Shown here: in pieces, positions 56,174 through 64,000 of the stretch
Layout: each line of letters begins with the position of its first letter
How positions within the stretch are numbered: position 1 is the first letter of the stretch
Source of the DNA: Marinilabiliaceae bacterium JC040
GTDB lineage: Bacteria > Bacteroidota > Bacteroidia > Bacteroidales > Marinifilaceae
Reading direction: 5' to 3'
NCBI GenBank assembly: GCA_022496785.1
Contig: SNAP01000011.1
Span: 280-64,279 of the forward strand
DNA length: 64,000 bases
The notes under the pieces: generated by a model
The model's input: the letters and a program-made list of their open reading frames with translations, nothing else
Database searches by the model: none
Told to the model about the DNA's origin: nothing
Translations under genes and position numbers: made by a program

Positions 56174-56935
56174 TTATTCCATTATAGCTACTACTCTGGC
56201 AGGAGCAGCAGAAGCGCCAACAATTTTAAGAGGGAAAACAGCGACTTTAAAACCAGATAAAGGCAACTTGTCTAGATTAACTAGTTGTTCCATATGACAA
56301 TACTCTTTCCTCTCCCCAACTAAATGAGCTTCCCAAAACAATTCTGAATTGTTTGTCTCCTTAGCTTTTTTAATTAAATGTTTTAAAGGTAGATCCCAGC
56401 CCCAAGAATCAATTCCCATGACTTTAATTCCTTTATCAATTAACCATTCTGTAGCCTCTGCACTCATACCAGTCCCATTATCGCAGTAGGTTTTCTTATT
56501 AATAAATTTATCTCTTCCTGTTCTTATTAGAACAATCTGATTTTCTTTAATTTCTAGATTATTTTTTAATAAAAAGTATTCAATATCTTTTACTGTAATT
56601 GGATCAAAATCCTCTTTATATGTCATATCAATAATAACACCCTCAGCATAACACCACTCTAATGGTATTTCATCAACTGTCTTTGATTTCTTCCCATTTG
56701 TTGTAGGAGAATAATGCCAAGGAGCATCTATATGAGTTGTTGAATGAACACCCATCTTTTTTATAGTATCATCAGCCCAACCCTGAAAATTTTTAGGAAA
56801 GAACTTCTTCCCTAGACCTAATAATCTCAAGATCAATTTTGATTTCTTATGAGACTTATGCTTTATCTTGACCTTCATAAACCAAGGGTCAAACTTATTA
56901 TATTGTATGGGTTTTGATAAATCTATTACTTTCAT
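56174..56935 (-). CDS. Cyclase-family protein (kynurenine-formamidase-like)
   Basis: 253 residues from ATG 56935; the frame is open 24 codons further, but that part spans a hairpin and does not look like family sequence. MKVIDLSKPIQ opens the fold; HSTTHIDAPWHY supplies the zinc-binding HxxTHxDxxxH motif; GIDSWGWDLP and the C-terminal FPLKIVGASAAPARVVAI are family-typical. Members hydrolyse formylkynurenine or related amides. Preceded by a ~195-base leader that carries one of two repeated hairpins. Confidence 0.85.
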   Translation of the reverse strand: MKVIDLSKPIQYNKFDPWFMKVKIKHKSHKKSKLILRLLGLGKKFFPKNFQGWADDTIKKMGVHSTTHIDAPWHYSPTTNGKKSKTVDEIPLEWCYAEGVIIDMTYKEDFDPITVKDIEYFLLKNNLEIKENQIVLIRTGRDKFINKKTYCDNGTGMSAEATEWLIDKGIKVMGIDSWGWDLPLKHLIKKAKETNNSELFWEAHLVGERKEYCHMEQLVNLDKLPLSGFKVAVFPLKIVGASAAPARVVAIME

Positions 56936-56955
56936 ATGTATTGATTTAAATAAGA

Positions 56956-57074
56956 AATATTCTACCACATAGGCCAAAACCATGGGTAGAATATTCCAAG
57001 ACATCAAGAAAACTCATAAATGAATTTCCTAACAAAACAATGATGTTATTTTACTAAACTAATTCTAAAATACT
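56956..57074 (-). repeat. Leader repeat, copy B (next to the cyclase gene)
   Basis: AATATTCTACC (56956-56966) and GGTAGAATATT (56985-56995) form an 11-bp stem 21 bases before the cyclase ATG. Some 42 bases further lies a block (57038-57074) related to one in copy A. On the minus strand ACATCA and TGATGT in this copy can also pair around the middle. Confidence 0.65.
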
Positions 57075-57137
57075 ATAGGATTCCAAACTATAGTACGTAA
57101 CAACATAACTCACTCTATCGTTATGTAGTTGACTACG

Positions 57138-57145
57138 CAAATATA
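57138..57145 (-). promoter_or_regulatory. -7 box of the cyclase gene
   Basis: Minus-strand TATATTTG between the two leader repeats; it would give a leader of about 195 bases that contains copy B. Confidence 0.5.
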
Positions 57146-57230
57146 TAAATCTAATTAGTAGCTTCCTACATTAATCCACCTTTTAACATTTGTTAATAAA
57201 TGTGTACTAGATTTATCATGCATTAAAAAA

Positions 57231-57341
57231 AATATTCTACCGAGTATAGAAACAAGGTAGAATATTAGAAAACCATTAAAGAAAATATTAATCTACTTTC
57301 TAGATTAACGATGTTATTTACTAAATATAACCCAAATACTA
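57231..57341 (-). repeat. Leader repeat, copy A, with terminator-like hairpin
   Basis: The same 11-base arms as copy B (57231-57241 and 57256-57266), here followed on the minus strand by T8, so it can act as a terminator about 230 bases after marR. The related block is at 57307-57341. A second 8-bp hairpin (TTAATCTA 57288-57295, TAGATTAA 57301-57308) lies between. I see no gene in 56996-57496. Confidence 0.65.
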
Positions 57342-57496
57342 AATTAATAGTATTTATAATGAAAAAACTGTTTGTTGTTAGACAACAATACAAACATAAG
57401 AATAAAATGTAGTTTTCTACCTTTTTGTTTATATTTTAACGATTCCTTATAAATACATTCACATTAAAGTAACATTATAACAGTTTATTAATAAAT

Positions 57497-57961
57497 TTAA
57501 CATCGTTCTATTCTCTTACAAATATCTTCTACAACGTCATTATTTTGAAAAAAGTTCTCAATTCTAATTAATTGATCGATAAATTCTTCAGGAACAAACT
57601 CCTTGAAATATCCTGCAATCACTTCCCATGACTGTTTAAAAACAGGCATATTATTTTTCGCTTTATCACTTAAGCTAATAAGAGTTCTACGACTATCTTT
57701 TGTATCTTTAGATCTAATAAGATAACCTCTTTTCTCCATAGTATTAATAATACTAATTACAGACGGATGAGATAATTCCAGATATTTAGCTATTTCACAT
57801 ACTGAAAGATTATCATGCTCCTCTATAAGCATTAAAACTAAATGCCAATTTGGTTCTAGATCTAAACCAAGTCTTTTATAAATAGAACGACTAAGATCGA
57901 CAAACATGTCATTAATTCGTCTTATTCTAGCAGTCACACCATAGACTTTACTATTTTCCAT
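57497..57961 (-). CDS. MarR-family transcriptional regulator
   Basis: 154 residues. Winged-helix DNA-binding core (about 40-110): LSVCEIAKYLELSHPSVISIINTMEKRGYLIRSKDTKDSRRTLISLSDK is typical, broken here by the usual wing; flanking helices form the dimer interface. Probably senses a small molecule and represses itself or a neighbour such as the cyclase gene, which lies downstream on the same strand. The ligand is unknown. Confidence 0.92.
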   Translation of the reverse strand: MENSKVYGVTARIRRINDMFVDLSRSIYKRLGLDLEPNWHLVLMLIEEHDNLSVCEIAKYLELSHPSVISIINTMEKRGYLIRSKDTKDSRRTLISLSDKAKNNMPVFKQSWEVIAGYFKEFVPEEFIDQLIRIENFFQNNDVVEDICKRIERC

Positions 57962-57990
57962 ACGATTACAATTTTAACAATAAACTTACA

Positions 57991-58021
57991 TCGTGCTTCC
58001 CAATCACGAACCACAAATATA
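57991..58021 (-). promoter_or_regulatory. marR promoter with possible operator
   Basis: Minus-strand TATATTTG (58014-58021). Just downstream, TCGTG (57991-57995) and CACGA (58005-58009) form a short inverted repeat over the expected start site, a plausible but weak autorepression operator. Confidence 0.45.
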
Positions 58022-58091
58022 TCTAAATATTCAAATATAGTTGATAAAATGAGCTTTTTTGTTGACAAAAATCATTTTTTAAAATAAAAGA

Positions 58092-58131
58092 TAAAAAAAT
58101 AGTCATTTATGAAAATACCATAAATGACTAT
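58092..58131 (-). terminator. Terminator after the TlpA-like gene
   Basis: 13-bp stem ATAGTCATTTATG (58099-58111) / CATAAATGACTAT (58119-58131), 7-base loop, then T7 on the minus strand. Confidence 0.85.
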
Positions 58132-58155
58132 AAAACAATTTATATAATATAAAAA

Positions 58156-59274
58156 CTACTTAAGGAGTTCTTCGATTTTTTTCTCCAATGAAACATCTCT
58201 TAAGTTCTTAGCAACAATCACACCTTTTTTATCAATTATTACAATATGAGGAACACCTCTAACACCATATAATTTAACAACTTTACTACTCCATCCATTC
58301 AATTCAGAAACATGATGCCAATTCAAACCATCTTCCTTTATAGCTTTGATCCACTTAGATTTATCGTCATCTAGAGACACACTTAAAACCTCCAGGCCCT
58401 TTTTATGAAATTTCTTATAGATTCTTTTTACATTAGGATTTTCTGCTCTACAAGGTCCACACCAAGAAGCCCAAATATCCATAATAACAACATGTCCTCT
58501 TAAAGAAGAAAGTTTTAAAGATTTTCCTTCTGGAGTATTCATTTCGAAATCAGGAGCAACACTTCCAACAGCATAAGTTGCACGTTTCTTCACTAACTTA
58601 TCAATAGATTTATAAACTGACGTTTTTTTTGCATCACCAGTAAAAGACTCTAATAATTTAATAGCATCTATATTTCTAATTGATTGAATATTTTCTGATA
58701 GAGTATGTATAGCAACAGGAGAACTATTATATTTTCTAATAAATTCAATAATTGCTTTTTTCTGTTGAACAAATACTTGAGAAATTCTATATCCTAAAGT
58801 ATCTAAATTATCTTTTGTCTTAGGATCTTTATTTTGGTTATATTTTTTTCTTTCAGCATTGTACTTATCTCTTGCTGCATAAAATTTCTTAGTATAATAT
58901 TCTTTAATTCCTATATATTCTTCTAATTGAGACTGAAGTTTACCACCTTTAATCTTTACCGATTTAAAATTCAGTGCATCCAAATTGATATTAATTCTAG
59001 AATTCTCAATGTAAAAAGGAACCTCCTTATTCTTAAATTCTTTAGCAAATAGATAAGCTTTTTGAGTTTTCACAACAGAACCAGACAAATGAGCCTTACC
59101 ATTCTTCACTTCTGCAGAATCTATTAACACGAACTTATTTAAATCTGAAATTCCAATATAAACTTTCTTAGCATCAGAATTTTTTAATGATAAATGAATA
59201 TCATACTTTGGTTTATTTGTACAAGACAATAGAACCATTGCAGCTAAAGCCACAAATAGAATACTTTTCTTCAT
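58156..59274 (-). CDS. DUF4369-TlpA thioredoxin lipoprotein
   Basis: 372 residues, lipobox LLSC (Cys18). N-terminal DUF4369 beta domain (about 24-115), a Lys-rich helical linker, then a TlpA/AhpC-type thioredoxin domain (about 235-372) with the redox pair C272-GP-C275 in WASWCGPC and the cis-Pro in GVRGVPH. Membrane-tethered, periplasm-facing thiol-disulfide oxidoreductase; many paralogues occur in Bacteroidota. Monocistronic. Confidence 0.93.
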   Translation of the reverse strand: MKKSILFVALAAMVLLSCTNKPKYDIHLSLKNSDAKKVYIGISDLNKFVLIDSAEVKNGKAHLSGSVVKTQKAYLFAKEFKNKEVPFYIENSRININLDALNFKSVKIKGGKLQSQLEEYIGIKEYYTKKFYAARDKYNAERKKYNQNKDPKTKDNLDTLGYRISQVFVQQKKAIIEFIRKYNSSPVAIHTLSENIQSIRNIDAIKLLESFTGDAKKTSVYKSIDKLVKKRATYAVGSVAPDFEMNTPEGKSLKLSSLRGHVVIMDIWASWCGPCRAENPNVKRIYKKFHKKGLEVLSVSLDDDKSKWIKAIKEDGLNWHHVSELNGWSSKVVKLYGVRGVPHIVIIDKKGVIVAKNLRDVSLEKKIEELLK

Positions 59275-59391
59275 TTTAAAAATGTATTAATTAATTGTTA
59301 GTTTTTAACATTCCGTACAATTATAAACATTTGTTTCATTAATAAACTATTTAATTTATGTTTTTTATATTTTTTAACATTTAGAATAAAT

Positions 59392-59418
59392 AAAAAAAGT
59401 CACTAAAAAGTGACTTTT
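59392..59418 (-). terminator. Terminator after the retropepsin-like gene
   Basis: AAAAGTCACT (59395-59404) / AGTGACTTTT (59409-59418), 4-base loop; Ts follow on the minus strand. Confidence 0.82.
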
Positions 59419-59443
59419 AAATACATATATAAGATTAATCTTA

Positions 59444-60373
59444 CTATTTCTTATAGAACGATTTATTTGGTTTTAAATACAATTTCATTCTTTTATAATC
59501 TAGAATATAGTTGAATTTATTAATAATCTCAGCACCTAAAATACCAAGATAACCATCTAAAGCACTAACGCCAGCTTTATCATTTGAAACCATAATCTCT
59601 ACATTTTCTATACTCTTTCCTCCAAGTTTTATACTCTTAATCTTTAAAATTGTAGATTCAGATTTTTTACTAAGATTATCAAGACTAACAACCGATTTAT
59701 CTTTTATTTGCTCAGATAATTTATGCTTCTTATCGAAAGGAGAATTTACTAAAAGACTCAAACCTGCACCACTATCAAAAAGAATAATTCCTTTATAAGT
59801 TTTTCCATTATTTAGAGAGAATGATATTTCAAACTGCGGTATAGGAATTCCATTTTTAAATTCAAAATCTATAACAGTATAACCTGAATAGTCAAGCTTA
59901 GCATTAAACTTATATAAATTGATTTTCTTTTTATCAATATTAACTTCAGTTATATATTTCTTTATAAGAGAATTTCCAACTATCCCATCTAATGGATGAC
60001 CTAGCTTCTTCTCTAATCTCGACAAATCATCAATAACTAAATCCACCTTTTTTAGTTTTATATCGCCAAATCTAAGTCTTTGCTTACGAGCTATCTTATA
60101 GCTTAAGTCCCCTCCAGCACCCATAACATTATTAGAATGATTAGGTATAATTCCACATTTATCTGCTTTCGATTTATTTATTAAAGAAGATGTTGCTCCT
60201 GTATCAAAATAAAACAATAAAGAATCTTTTTTATTAACAAGAGTCTTTATAAAGATGTATTTACCTTTATAATATTCAAAATCTAAAGATTCTTTAACTT
60301 TATTCTCATTTTGGGCTTTAAGGCTTGTTAATGCTGTAAGAGAAAGCATTAATACAAATAGAAATTTCCTCAT
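59444..60373 (-). CDS. Secreted retropepsin-like aspartic protease
   Basis: 309 residues, signal peptide to about LKAQ (21). Two pepsin-like lobes in one chain: the first with FYFDTGATSSLINKS (catalytic DTGA), the second with IILFDSGAGLSLLV (DSGA); each is followed by a flap-type segment and a GxIG/GILGAEII strand. Bacteroidota proteins of this kind (aspartyl protease family) are usually periplasmic and their targets are unknown. No PDZ domain. Own promoter box upstream. Confidence 0.88.
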   Translation of the reverse strand: MRKFLFVLMLSLTALTSLKAQNENKVKESLDFEYYKGKYIFIKTLVNKKDSLLFYFDTGATSSLINKSKADKCGIIPNHSNNVMGAGGDLSYKIARKQRLRFGDIKLKKVDLVIDDLSRLEKKLGHPLDGIVGNSLIKKYITEVNIDKKKINLYKFNAKLDYSGYTVIDFEFKNGIPIPQFEISFSLNNGKTYKGIILFDSGAGLSLLVNSPFDKKHKLSEQIKDKSVVSLDNLSKKSESTILKIKSIKLGGKSIENVEIMVSNDKAGVSALDGYLGILGAEIINKFNYILDYKRMKLYLKPNKSFYKK

Positions 60374-60403
60374 AATATTTATCTTTTGGTTTCATATACA
60401 TTA

Positions 60404-60411
60404 CAAATCTA
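60404..60411 (-). promoter_or_regulatory. -7 box of the retropepsin-like gene
   Basis: Minus-strand TAGATTTG, 30 bases before the ATG. Confidence 0.5.
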
Positions 60412-60434
60412 TTATAAATCAAGATGATAGATTA

Positions 60435-60470
60435 TTAAGTGAAACTTAAAAACACTTAAATAGACTTAAA
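60435..60470. repeat. ACTTAAA iteron-like cluster
   Basis: ACTTAAA at 60444-60450, 60454-60460 and 60464-60470, exactly 10 bases apart, preceded by TTAAGT (60435-60440), which makes a palindrome with the first copy. Sits between the divergent retropepsin-like and KAP genes. Confidence 0.6.
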
Positions 60471-60595
60471 TCTCTAATAAAAAGGAAATACTAATCAAAA
60501 AGAAATATACCAAGATACAATAAAAGCATATAAATATGAGCTTAACAAATAAATGAAATCATTAAGAATGGAAATCCAATATCTTGAAAGCAAAA

Positions 60596-61987
60596 ATGAA
60601 TAAGGCTAAATTGAATAATATACTAGAGAATCTTATAAGTAGAAAGACTCTTACATCTGTCGTCTTGATATTAATATGGTTAACATTTAAAGAACAAATA
60701 CACTCACAAATTGACAATTACAAACAACTAAATGAATTTCTACAATTATCAATAACAGACATCTATTTAATAGATGCATTCTACTTAACTTTCTTAATTA
60801 TTCTAATAATATATAGAAGTATTAATAAATTTAGATACTCTAAAGGAGTCCTAATATTCAGATTATGCCTTATAATAATATGTCTTGCTCACTTAAAACA
60901 GTTAAGTAGTCATATTGAAGAATTCTGCACATGGGGAGTTGTAATATGCATCTTTGGATATCTTTCATTTCCATTCTTATTAGAAATAAGATATCTTAAA
61001 AAGAATAAGATAAAGAACAGAGAAAGTCCATATATACTAGAAAAAGATATAAATAATGAAGAACTAGATATATTAGACTATAAAGATATTTCCAATAGAG
61101 TAATTGAATATATAGAACAAATTCATAATAAAAAATCATTCGCAATTGGGATAACAAAGAATTGTGGAAGTGGAAAAACAACATTCTTAAAATATCTTGA
61201 AAAAGGATTATCTAGAAAAGACAAGAATGCAATAATAATAAACTATTCTCCATGGATATGTAGAAACGAATGCGACATAATATCATCATTCTTCAATCTA
61301 ATATCTACAAAATTAAAAAGATATCATTCATCTATAAATATAGAATTTGCAAAATATATAAAGATTCTATTTTACATACACGAAAACAAAGCGACTAAAA
61401 CAATAGAAAAATTAATAGATATAGATAAAAATAAAGAAGATTTCTACCATCTTTTCAATACCATAAACAATATCTTGGAAGCCATAGACAGGAGAATATA
61501 TATCTTAATAGACGATATAGATAGGTTAAATATTAAAGAAATTATTGAAATATTTAGAATAGTAAGGAATACTGCAAACTTTAGAAATACAGTATTTATA
61601 CTCGCTTACGACAGTAAATACATCAATACATTAATTAGTAAAGAGTTTAATAGTAATATTCCCAATTATTTAGACAATATCTTTCTAGCACAATTTGAAC
61701 TTCCACAAGTAGCTCCTAAAATAATCAGAAATTATATAGTGTCGACAATTCAATACAATCTACAACACCTAAAAAATTCAAATAAAGAAATTCAAATAGA
61801 TAGATTTCTTGAATATTATAAATCAAACGGTAGCATAATTAAAATCGAAGATAAAATTAAAAGTATTAAAGATTGCAACAATATTCTTAATGCATTCTTC
61901 ACTAAAATATTCTTTAATAGAGAGGCTGATATATATGAAATTTATTGGGATACTGTAATTAATAGAAATTACTCCTCACTCCTATAG
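60596..61987 (+). CDS. KAP-family P-loop NTPase
   Basis: 463 residues from ATG 60596 (a TTG four codons earlier is possible). About four hydrophobic helices lie between residues 15 and 130, then the NTPase: Walker A NCGSGKTTFLK near 190, NYSPWICRNE, and Walker B with YILIDDIDRL followed by FRIVRNTANFRNTVFILAYD. This is the KAP layout, with membrane helices placed N-terminal to the ATPase. Many KAP proteins continue well beyond; this one stops 65 residues after the sensor region. It overlaps the converging gene by 19 bases. Role unknown; some relatives act in phage exclusion. Confidence 0.82.
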   Translation: MNKAKLNNILENLISRKTLTSVVLILIWLTFKEQIHSQIDNYKQLNEFLQLSITDIYLIDAFYLTFLIILIIYRSINKFRYSKGVLIFRLCLIIICLAHLKQLSSHIEEFCTWGVVICIFGYLSFPFLLEIRYLKKNKIKNRESPYILEKDINNEELDILDYKDISNRVIEYIEQIHNKKSFAIGITKNCGSGKTTFLKYLEKGLSRKDKNAIIINYSPWICRNECDIISSFFNLISTKLKRYHSSINIEFAKYIKILFYIHENKATKTIEKLIDIDKNKEDFYHLFNTINNILEAIDRRIYILIDDIDRLNIKEIIEIFRIVRNTANFRNTVFILAYDSKYINTLISKEFNSNIPNYLDNIFLAQFELPQVAPKIIRNYIVSTIQYNLQHLKNSNKEIQIDRFLEYYKSNGSIIKIEDKIKSIKDCNNILNAFFTKIFFNREADIYEIYWDTVINRNYSSLL

Positions 61988-63003
61988 TAAATCTTATAAA
62001 AATTCATTTTTTTCTCCTCATCATATCCATTTTCAATCATCTCACTATTCTTACGGATACGAATTTCAAAACTACCATCAAGCTTAATAAGTCTTGGTTT
62101 ATCAATCTTTTTACGCTTAATAGCCGACTTTGAGGCATTAAAAGGAGTATCAAGACTAATATTATTTTCCGATTGATAATCATCTATATACCTAGAAAAA
62201 TCTTTTTGCAACTCTTCATCTTCAAAAATAGACTTACCTAGTTCATTAATATCAATCACCTCATTCGATTTAATAGACTTACCACAATTATTAAGCATAG
62301 AGAATTGCGACAATTTATTGGCATTACAGAACAAAGGAACCTCATCAGTAATATAAGAAGAAATAGCCTCAAGCAAACATTCTGTTTTTCTATACTCATT
62401 AGAAATAGGTTGACATTGCAGAAATTCATCTAGCCAATACTTAGCCTCTTCCTGTTTTTTCACACCACTAAGCAAAGAAATTTGATAACCTAAATCGGGA
62501 TTTACATTAAAAATGATACAACCTTTTTCTAGCTTCTTAAGACTAAAGCCCTCTTGAATAAGTGCAAGATAATTATTATCCTTCTTCTTTAATTGAAGGA
62601 TTCTCTGGTTCTTTTCATATTTAAGGATACAAAGAGCTTCTGTAGAATTTCCATCCACTTCACAATCCAGGAGTAGAAAACACACCTCACCTGGTTTTAT
62701 TTTAGGGTGAAGACTCTTTTCATATAAAAGATTAGCAATATTTCTAGATTGAATAATAAAAGATGAATGATCGTTAAAGATACTCTTTACAGAAACAAAA
62801 GTAGGAATATCGTTGAGATTCGATTTACTAAAGAAACAATACTTTTCCTCCATATGAAAAGATTCTTGAAAAGTATTACAAATATCTTTTTCAATATTAT
62901 CGAAAGAAGTCTCGTCGTTAGAAAAGTTCACCCCTTCGTCCTTACCTTTATTACCGACGAAATGTATTATCGTATGCATAATACGATTAATCTTTACCCT
63001 CAT
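61969..63003 (-). CDS. Nucleoid-associated protein (NA37/YejK-like)
   Basis: 344 residues. The start region IMHTIIHFVGNKGKDEGVNFSND and the middle LHPKIKPGEVCFLLLDCEVDGN...EALCILKY resemble the 37-kDa nucleoid-associated (NdpA/YejK) family as found in Bacteroidota. The C-terminal part (about 230-344) is charged and rich in Lys/Arg. Probably cytoplasmic DNA-binding. Its last 19 bases overlap the KAP gene on the other strand. Confidence 0.62.
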   Translation of the reverse strand: MRVKINRIMHTIIHFVGNKGKDEGVNFSNDETSFDNIEKDICNTFQESFHMEEKYCFFSKSNLNDIPTFVSVKSIFNDHSSFIIQSRNIANLLYEKSLHPKIKPGEVCFLLLDCEVDGNSTEALCILKYEKNQRILQLKKKDNNYLALIQEGFSLKKLEKGCIIFNVNPDLGYQISLLSGVKKQEEAKYWLDEFLQCQPISNEYRKTECLLEAISSYITDEVPLFCNANKLSQFSMLNNCGKSIKSNEVIDINELGKSIFEDEELQKDFSRYIDDYQSENNISLDTPFNASKSAIKRKKIDKPRLIKLDGSFEIRIRKNSEMIENGYDEEKKMNFYKIYYRSEE

Positions 63004-63043
63004 TGTATCTGTTTATTATGAATTATAAAAATATCCTCTAGCC

Positions 63044-63051
63044 CAAAGTTA
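63044..63051 (-). promoter_or_regulatory. -7 box of the NA37-like gene
   Basis: Minus-strand TAACTTTG, 40 bases before the ATG, back to back with the yqaA box. Confidence 0.5.
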
Positions 63052-63092
63052 TATGAAATTATAAATCTACCTTAAACTTTCAGTTTTTATTT

Positions 63093-63100
63093 TATATTTG
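63093..63100 (+). promoter_or_regulatory. -7 box of the YqaA-like gene
   Basis: TATATTTG, 52 bases before the ATG at 63153. Confidence 0.55.
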
Positions 63101-63152
63101 TACTAGTAATCTTTACAAATATAGAAATTACACTTGAACTTAAAAAAAGTTA

Positions 63153-63614
63153 ATGAACACTATAATTCAACTACTTGTGGACTGGGGTTATATCGGTCTA
63201 TTCATAGCAACATATTTAGCAGGAAGTTTTATTCCTTTTTCATCGGAGGCAGTTTTGGTTGGACTAATACTACCTGTTGTAGGACTCGATCCTGTAAAGT
63301 GCGTAGCAGTAGCTAGTGCTGGTAATATATTAGGAGGAACAACAGACTATTATATAGGAACTAGATGTGATAAAGAATGGATGATGAAATACTTTCACAT
63401 AAAACCACAAAAGATTAGAAAAACAATAGCTTACCTCCACAACAAGAGTGCAATATTTGGTTTCTTTGCTTTCGTACCATTTGCAGGGCAAGCTATATTG
63501 TTAGGTTTAGGGTATTTACGAGCAAATGCATTTCTTACAATACTATCAATGTCTATAGGTAAAACACTTAGATATATAGTAGTAGCATACATCACTCTTC
63601 AAGTTGTACATTAA
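63153..63614 (+). CDS. YqaA-family (DedA-like) membrane protein
   Basis: 153 residues with about four hydrophobic segments. YLAGSFIPFSSEAVLVGL and GNILGGTTDYYIG are the reentrant-loop motifs of YqaA/VTT-domain proteins; FVPFAGQAILLGLGYLR gives the C-terminal counterpart, with the conserved Arg. DedA-like proteins are implicated in lipid-carrier handling and membrane potential; YqaA itself is uncharacterised. Its 3' end overlaps the converging gene by 4 bases. Confidence 0.88.
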   Translation: MNTIIQLLVDWGYIGLFIATYLAGSFIPFSSEAVLVGLILPVVGLDPVKCVAVASAGNILGGTTDYYIGTRCDKEWMMKYFHIKPQKIRKTIAYLHNKSAIFGFFAFVPFAGQAILLGLGYLRANAFLTILSMSIGKTLRYIVVAYITLQVVH

Positions 63615-64000
63615 AGAGATTTAGGAATCTCCATTACAATAGAATCTGAGAATTCCGAATTATCATAAGCAGAGAAATAGATATATACAAAAGAGGGTGA
63701 AAAATCTTGCCCACTTAAGTTAACTACACCTCCCCTATCATTTCTATGGAAATTAGAATAGATAGGTTTAGAGAAGTCTACCCCATCAGATAAAACATAA
63801 GAGAATTTGTCTGCTAAACGTGACGCAGATTCTTCACTAGCATTTTCCCAACTAATAATTAAATCGGAATTTTCCTTATCGAACTTCTCCCACTTAAAAC
63901 GAAAAGGCAGATTTAGTACTCCTAAAGAAAGTTTCAGCTTCATAGGGTCGCACTTTCCATCCTCACCATAGAAGGCCTTAATATTAGCAGACATAAAAAG
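63611..64000 (-). CDS. DUF6266-like protein, 3' part (cut by window edge)
   Basis: The frame stays open to the right edge. An internal Met at 63994 could be read as a start, but the sequence just there (SANIKAF...MKLKLSLGVLNLP) looks like the middle of a DUF6266 protein, whose N-terminal half should lie beyond 64000. The remainder holds FKWEKFDKENSDLIISWEN and a final FVYIYFSAYDNSEFSDSIV, as in the family's C-terminal part. Function unknown. Confidence 0.5.
   Translation of the reverse strand, partial: LFMSANIKAFYGEDGKCDPMKLKLSLGVLNLPFRFKWEKFDKENSDLIISWENASEESASRLADKFSYVLSDGVDFSKPIYSNFHRNDRGGVVNLSGQDFSPSFVYIYFSAYDNSEFSDSIVMEIPKSL

Noticed and set aside
56936-57345. Insertion-sequence ends (11-base inverted repeats)
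   Set aside because: No transposase frame between the repeats and each copy is itself a closed hairpin with a short loop.
60435-60470. Replication-type iterons or CRISPR-like array
   Set aside because: Only three 7-base units, no replication gene, no spacer pattern; kept only as a possible operator.

Overview
The window looks like chromosomal DNA of a low-GC member of the Bacteroidota, most likely Bacteroidales. The evidence is the repeated Bacteroidota promoter box TAnnTTTG (often with TTTG about 19 bases upstream), weak ribosome binding sites, and lineage-typical genes: DUF2851, the Bacteroidota form of RNA polymerase omega next to bamD and coaBC, a serine palmitoyltransferase, HmuY/TonB-dependent haem uptake, DUF4369-TlpA thioredoxins and PorT-like beta barrels. 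I see no insertion sequence, prophage, rRNA operon or CRISPR array.

Layout. 0-3.7 kb: an RCK-gated potassium channel, a DUF2851 protein and a membrane-anchored coiled-coil protein. 3.9-8.6 kb: one-carbon metabolism (fhs, gcvP). 8.8-9.3 kb: two identical tRNA-Lys(TTT) genes, each with its own promoter and terminator, formed by a 275-bp tandem duplication. 9.3-14.7 kb: a quaternary-amine type ABC importer (permease fused to its binding domain, plus ATPase) with a porin, a two-repeat SnoaL protein and an AraC regulator. 14.8-21.3 kb: MscS channel, the slyD-aroC-hypothetical-metallopeptidase run, and a class A penicillin-binding protein. 21.3-26.2 kb: an envelope cluster (two paralogous repeat/membrane proteins, a secreted YidD, a LolA-like protein, a TM2 protein, a PorT-like barrel) and mazG. 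26.2-34.3 kb: phoH, purC, an AGCS symporter, ttcA, a histidine kinase/response regulator pair and trkH. 34.5-42 kb: M16 peptidase, pdxST, ferredoxin-nitroreductase, a POTRA-less Omp85-like barrel and upp. 42-46.3 kb: pyrBI behind an apparent attenuator leader, then bamD-rpoZ-coaBC. 46.5-54.3 kb: serine palmitoyltransferase and a five-gene haem-uptake-like operon. 54.5-60.4 kb: serine hydrolase, cyclase, MarR regulator, TlpA thioredoxin and retropepsin-like protein. 60.4-64 kb: KAP P-loop NTPase, a nucleoid-associated (NA37-like) protein, a YqaA membrane protein and the 3' part of a DUF6266-like gene cut by the window edge.

Most notable points: (1) upstream of pyrBI, a promoter, a 38-codon reading frame ending inside an 18-bp GCAA-capped hairpin with a U-tract, laid out like the enteric pyrBI attenuator; (2) the YidD/LolA-like/paralogous membrane protein cluster; (3) a duplicated hairpin-bearing element in the leader of a cyclase gene; (4) an ABC importer whose ligand could be choline/betaine or ergothioneine; (5) a shortened hmu-type operon with an unrecognised multi-spanning membrane protein. 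All functional calls come from reading protein motifs by eye; no database search or folding program was run.
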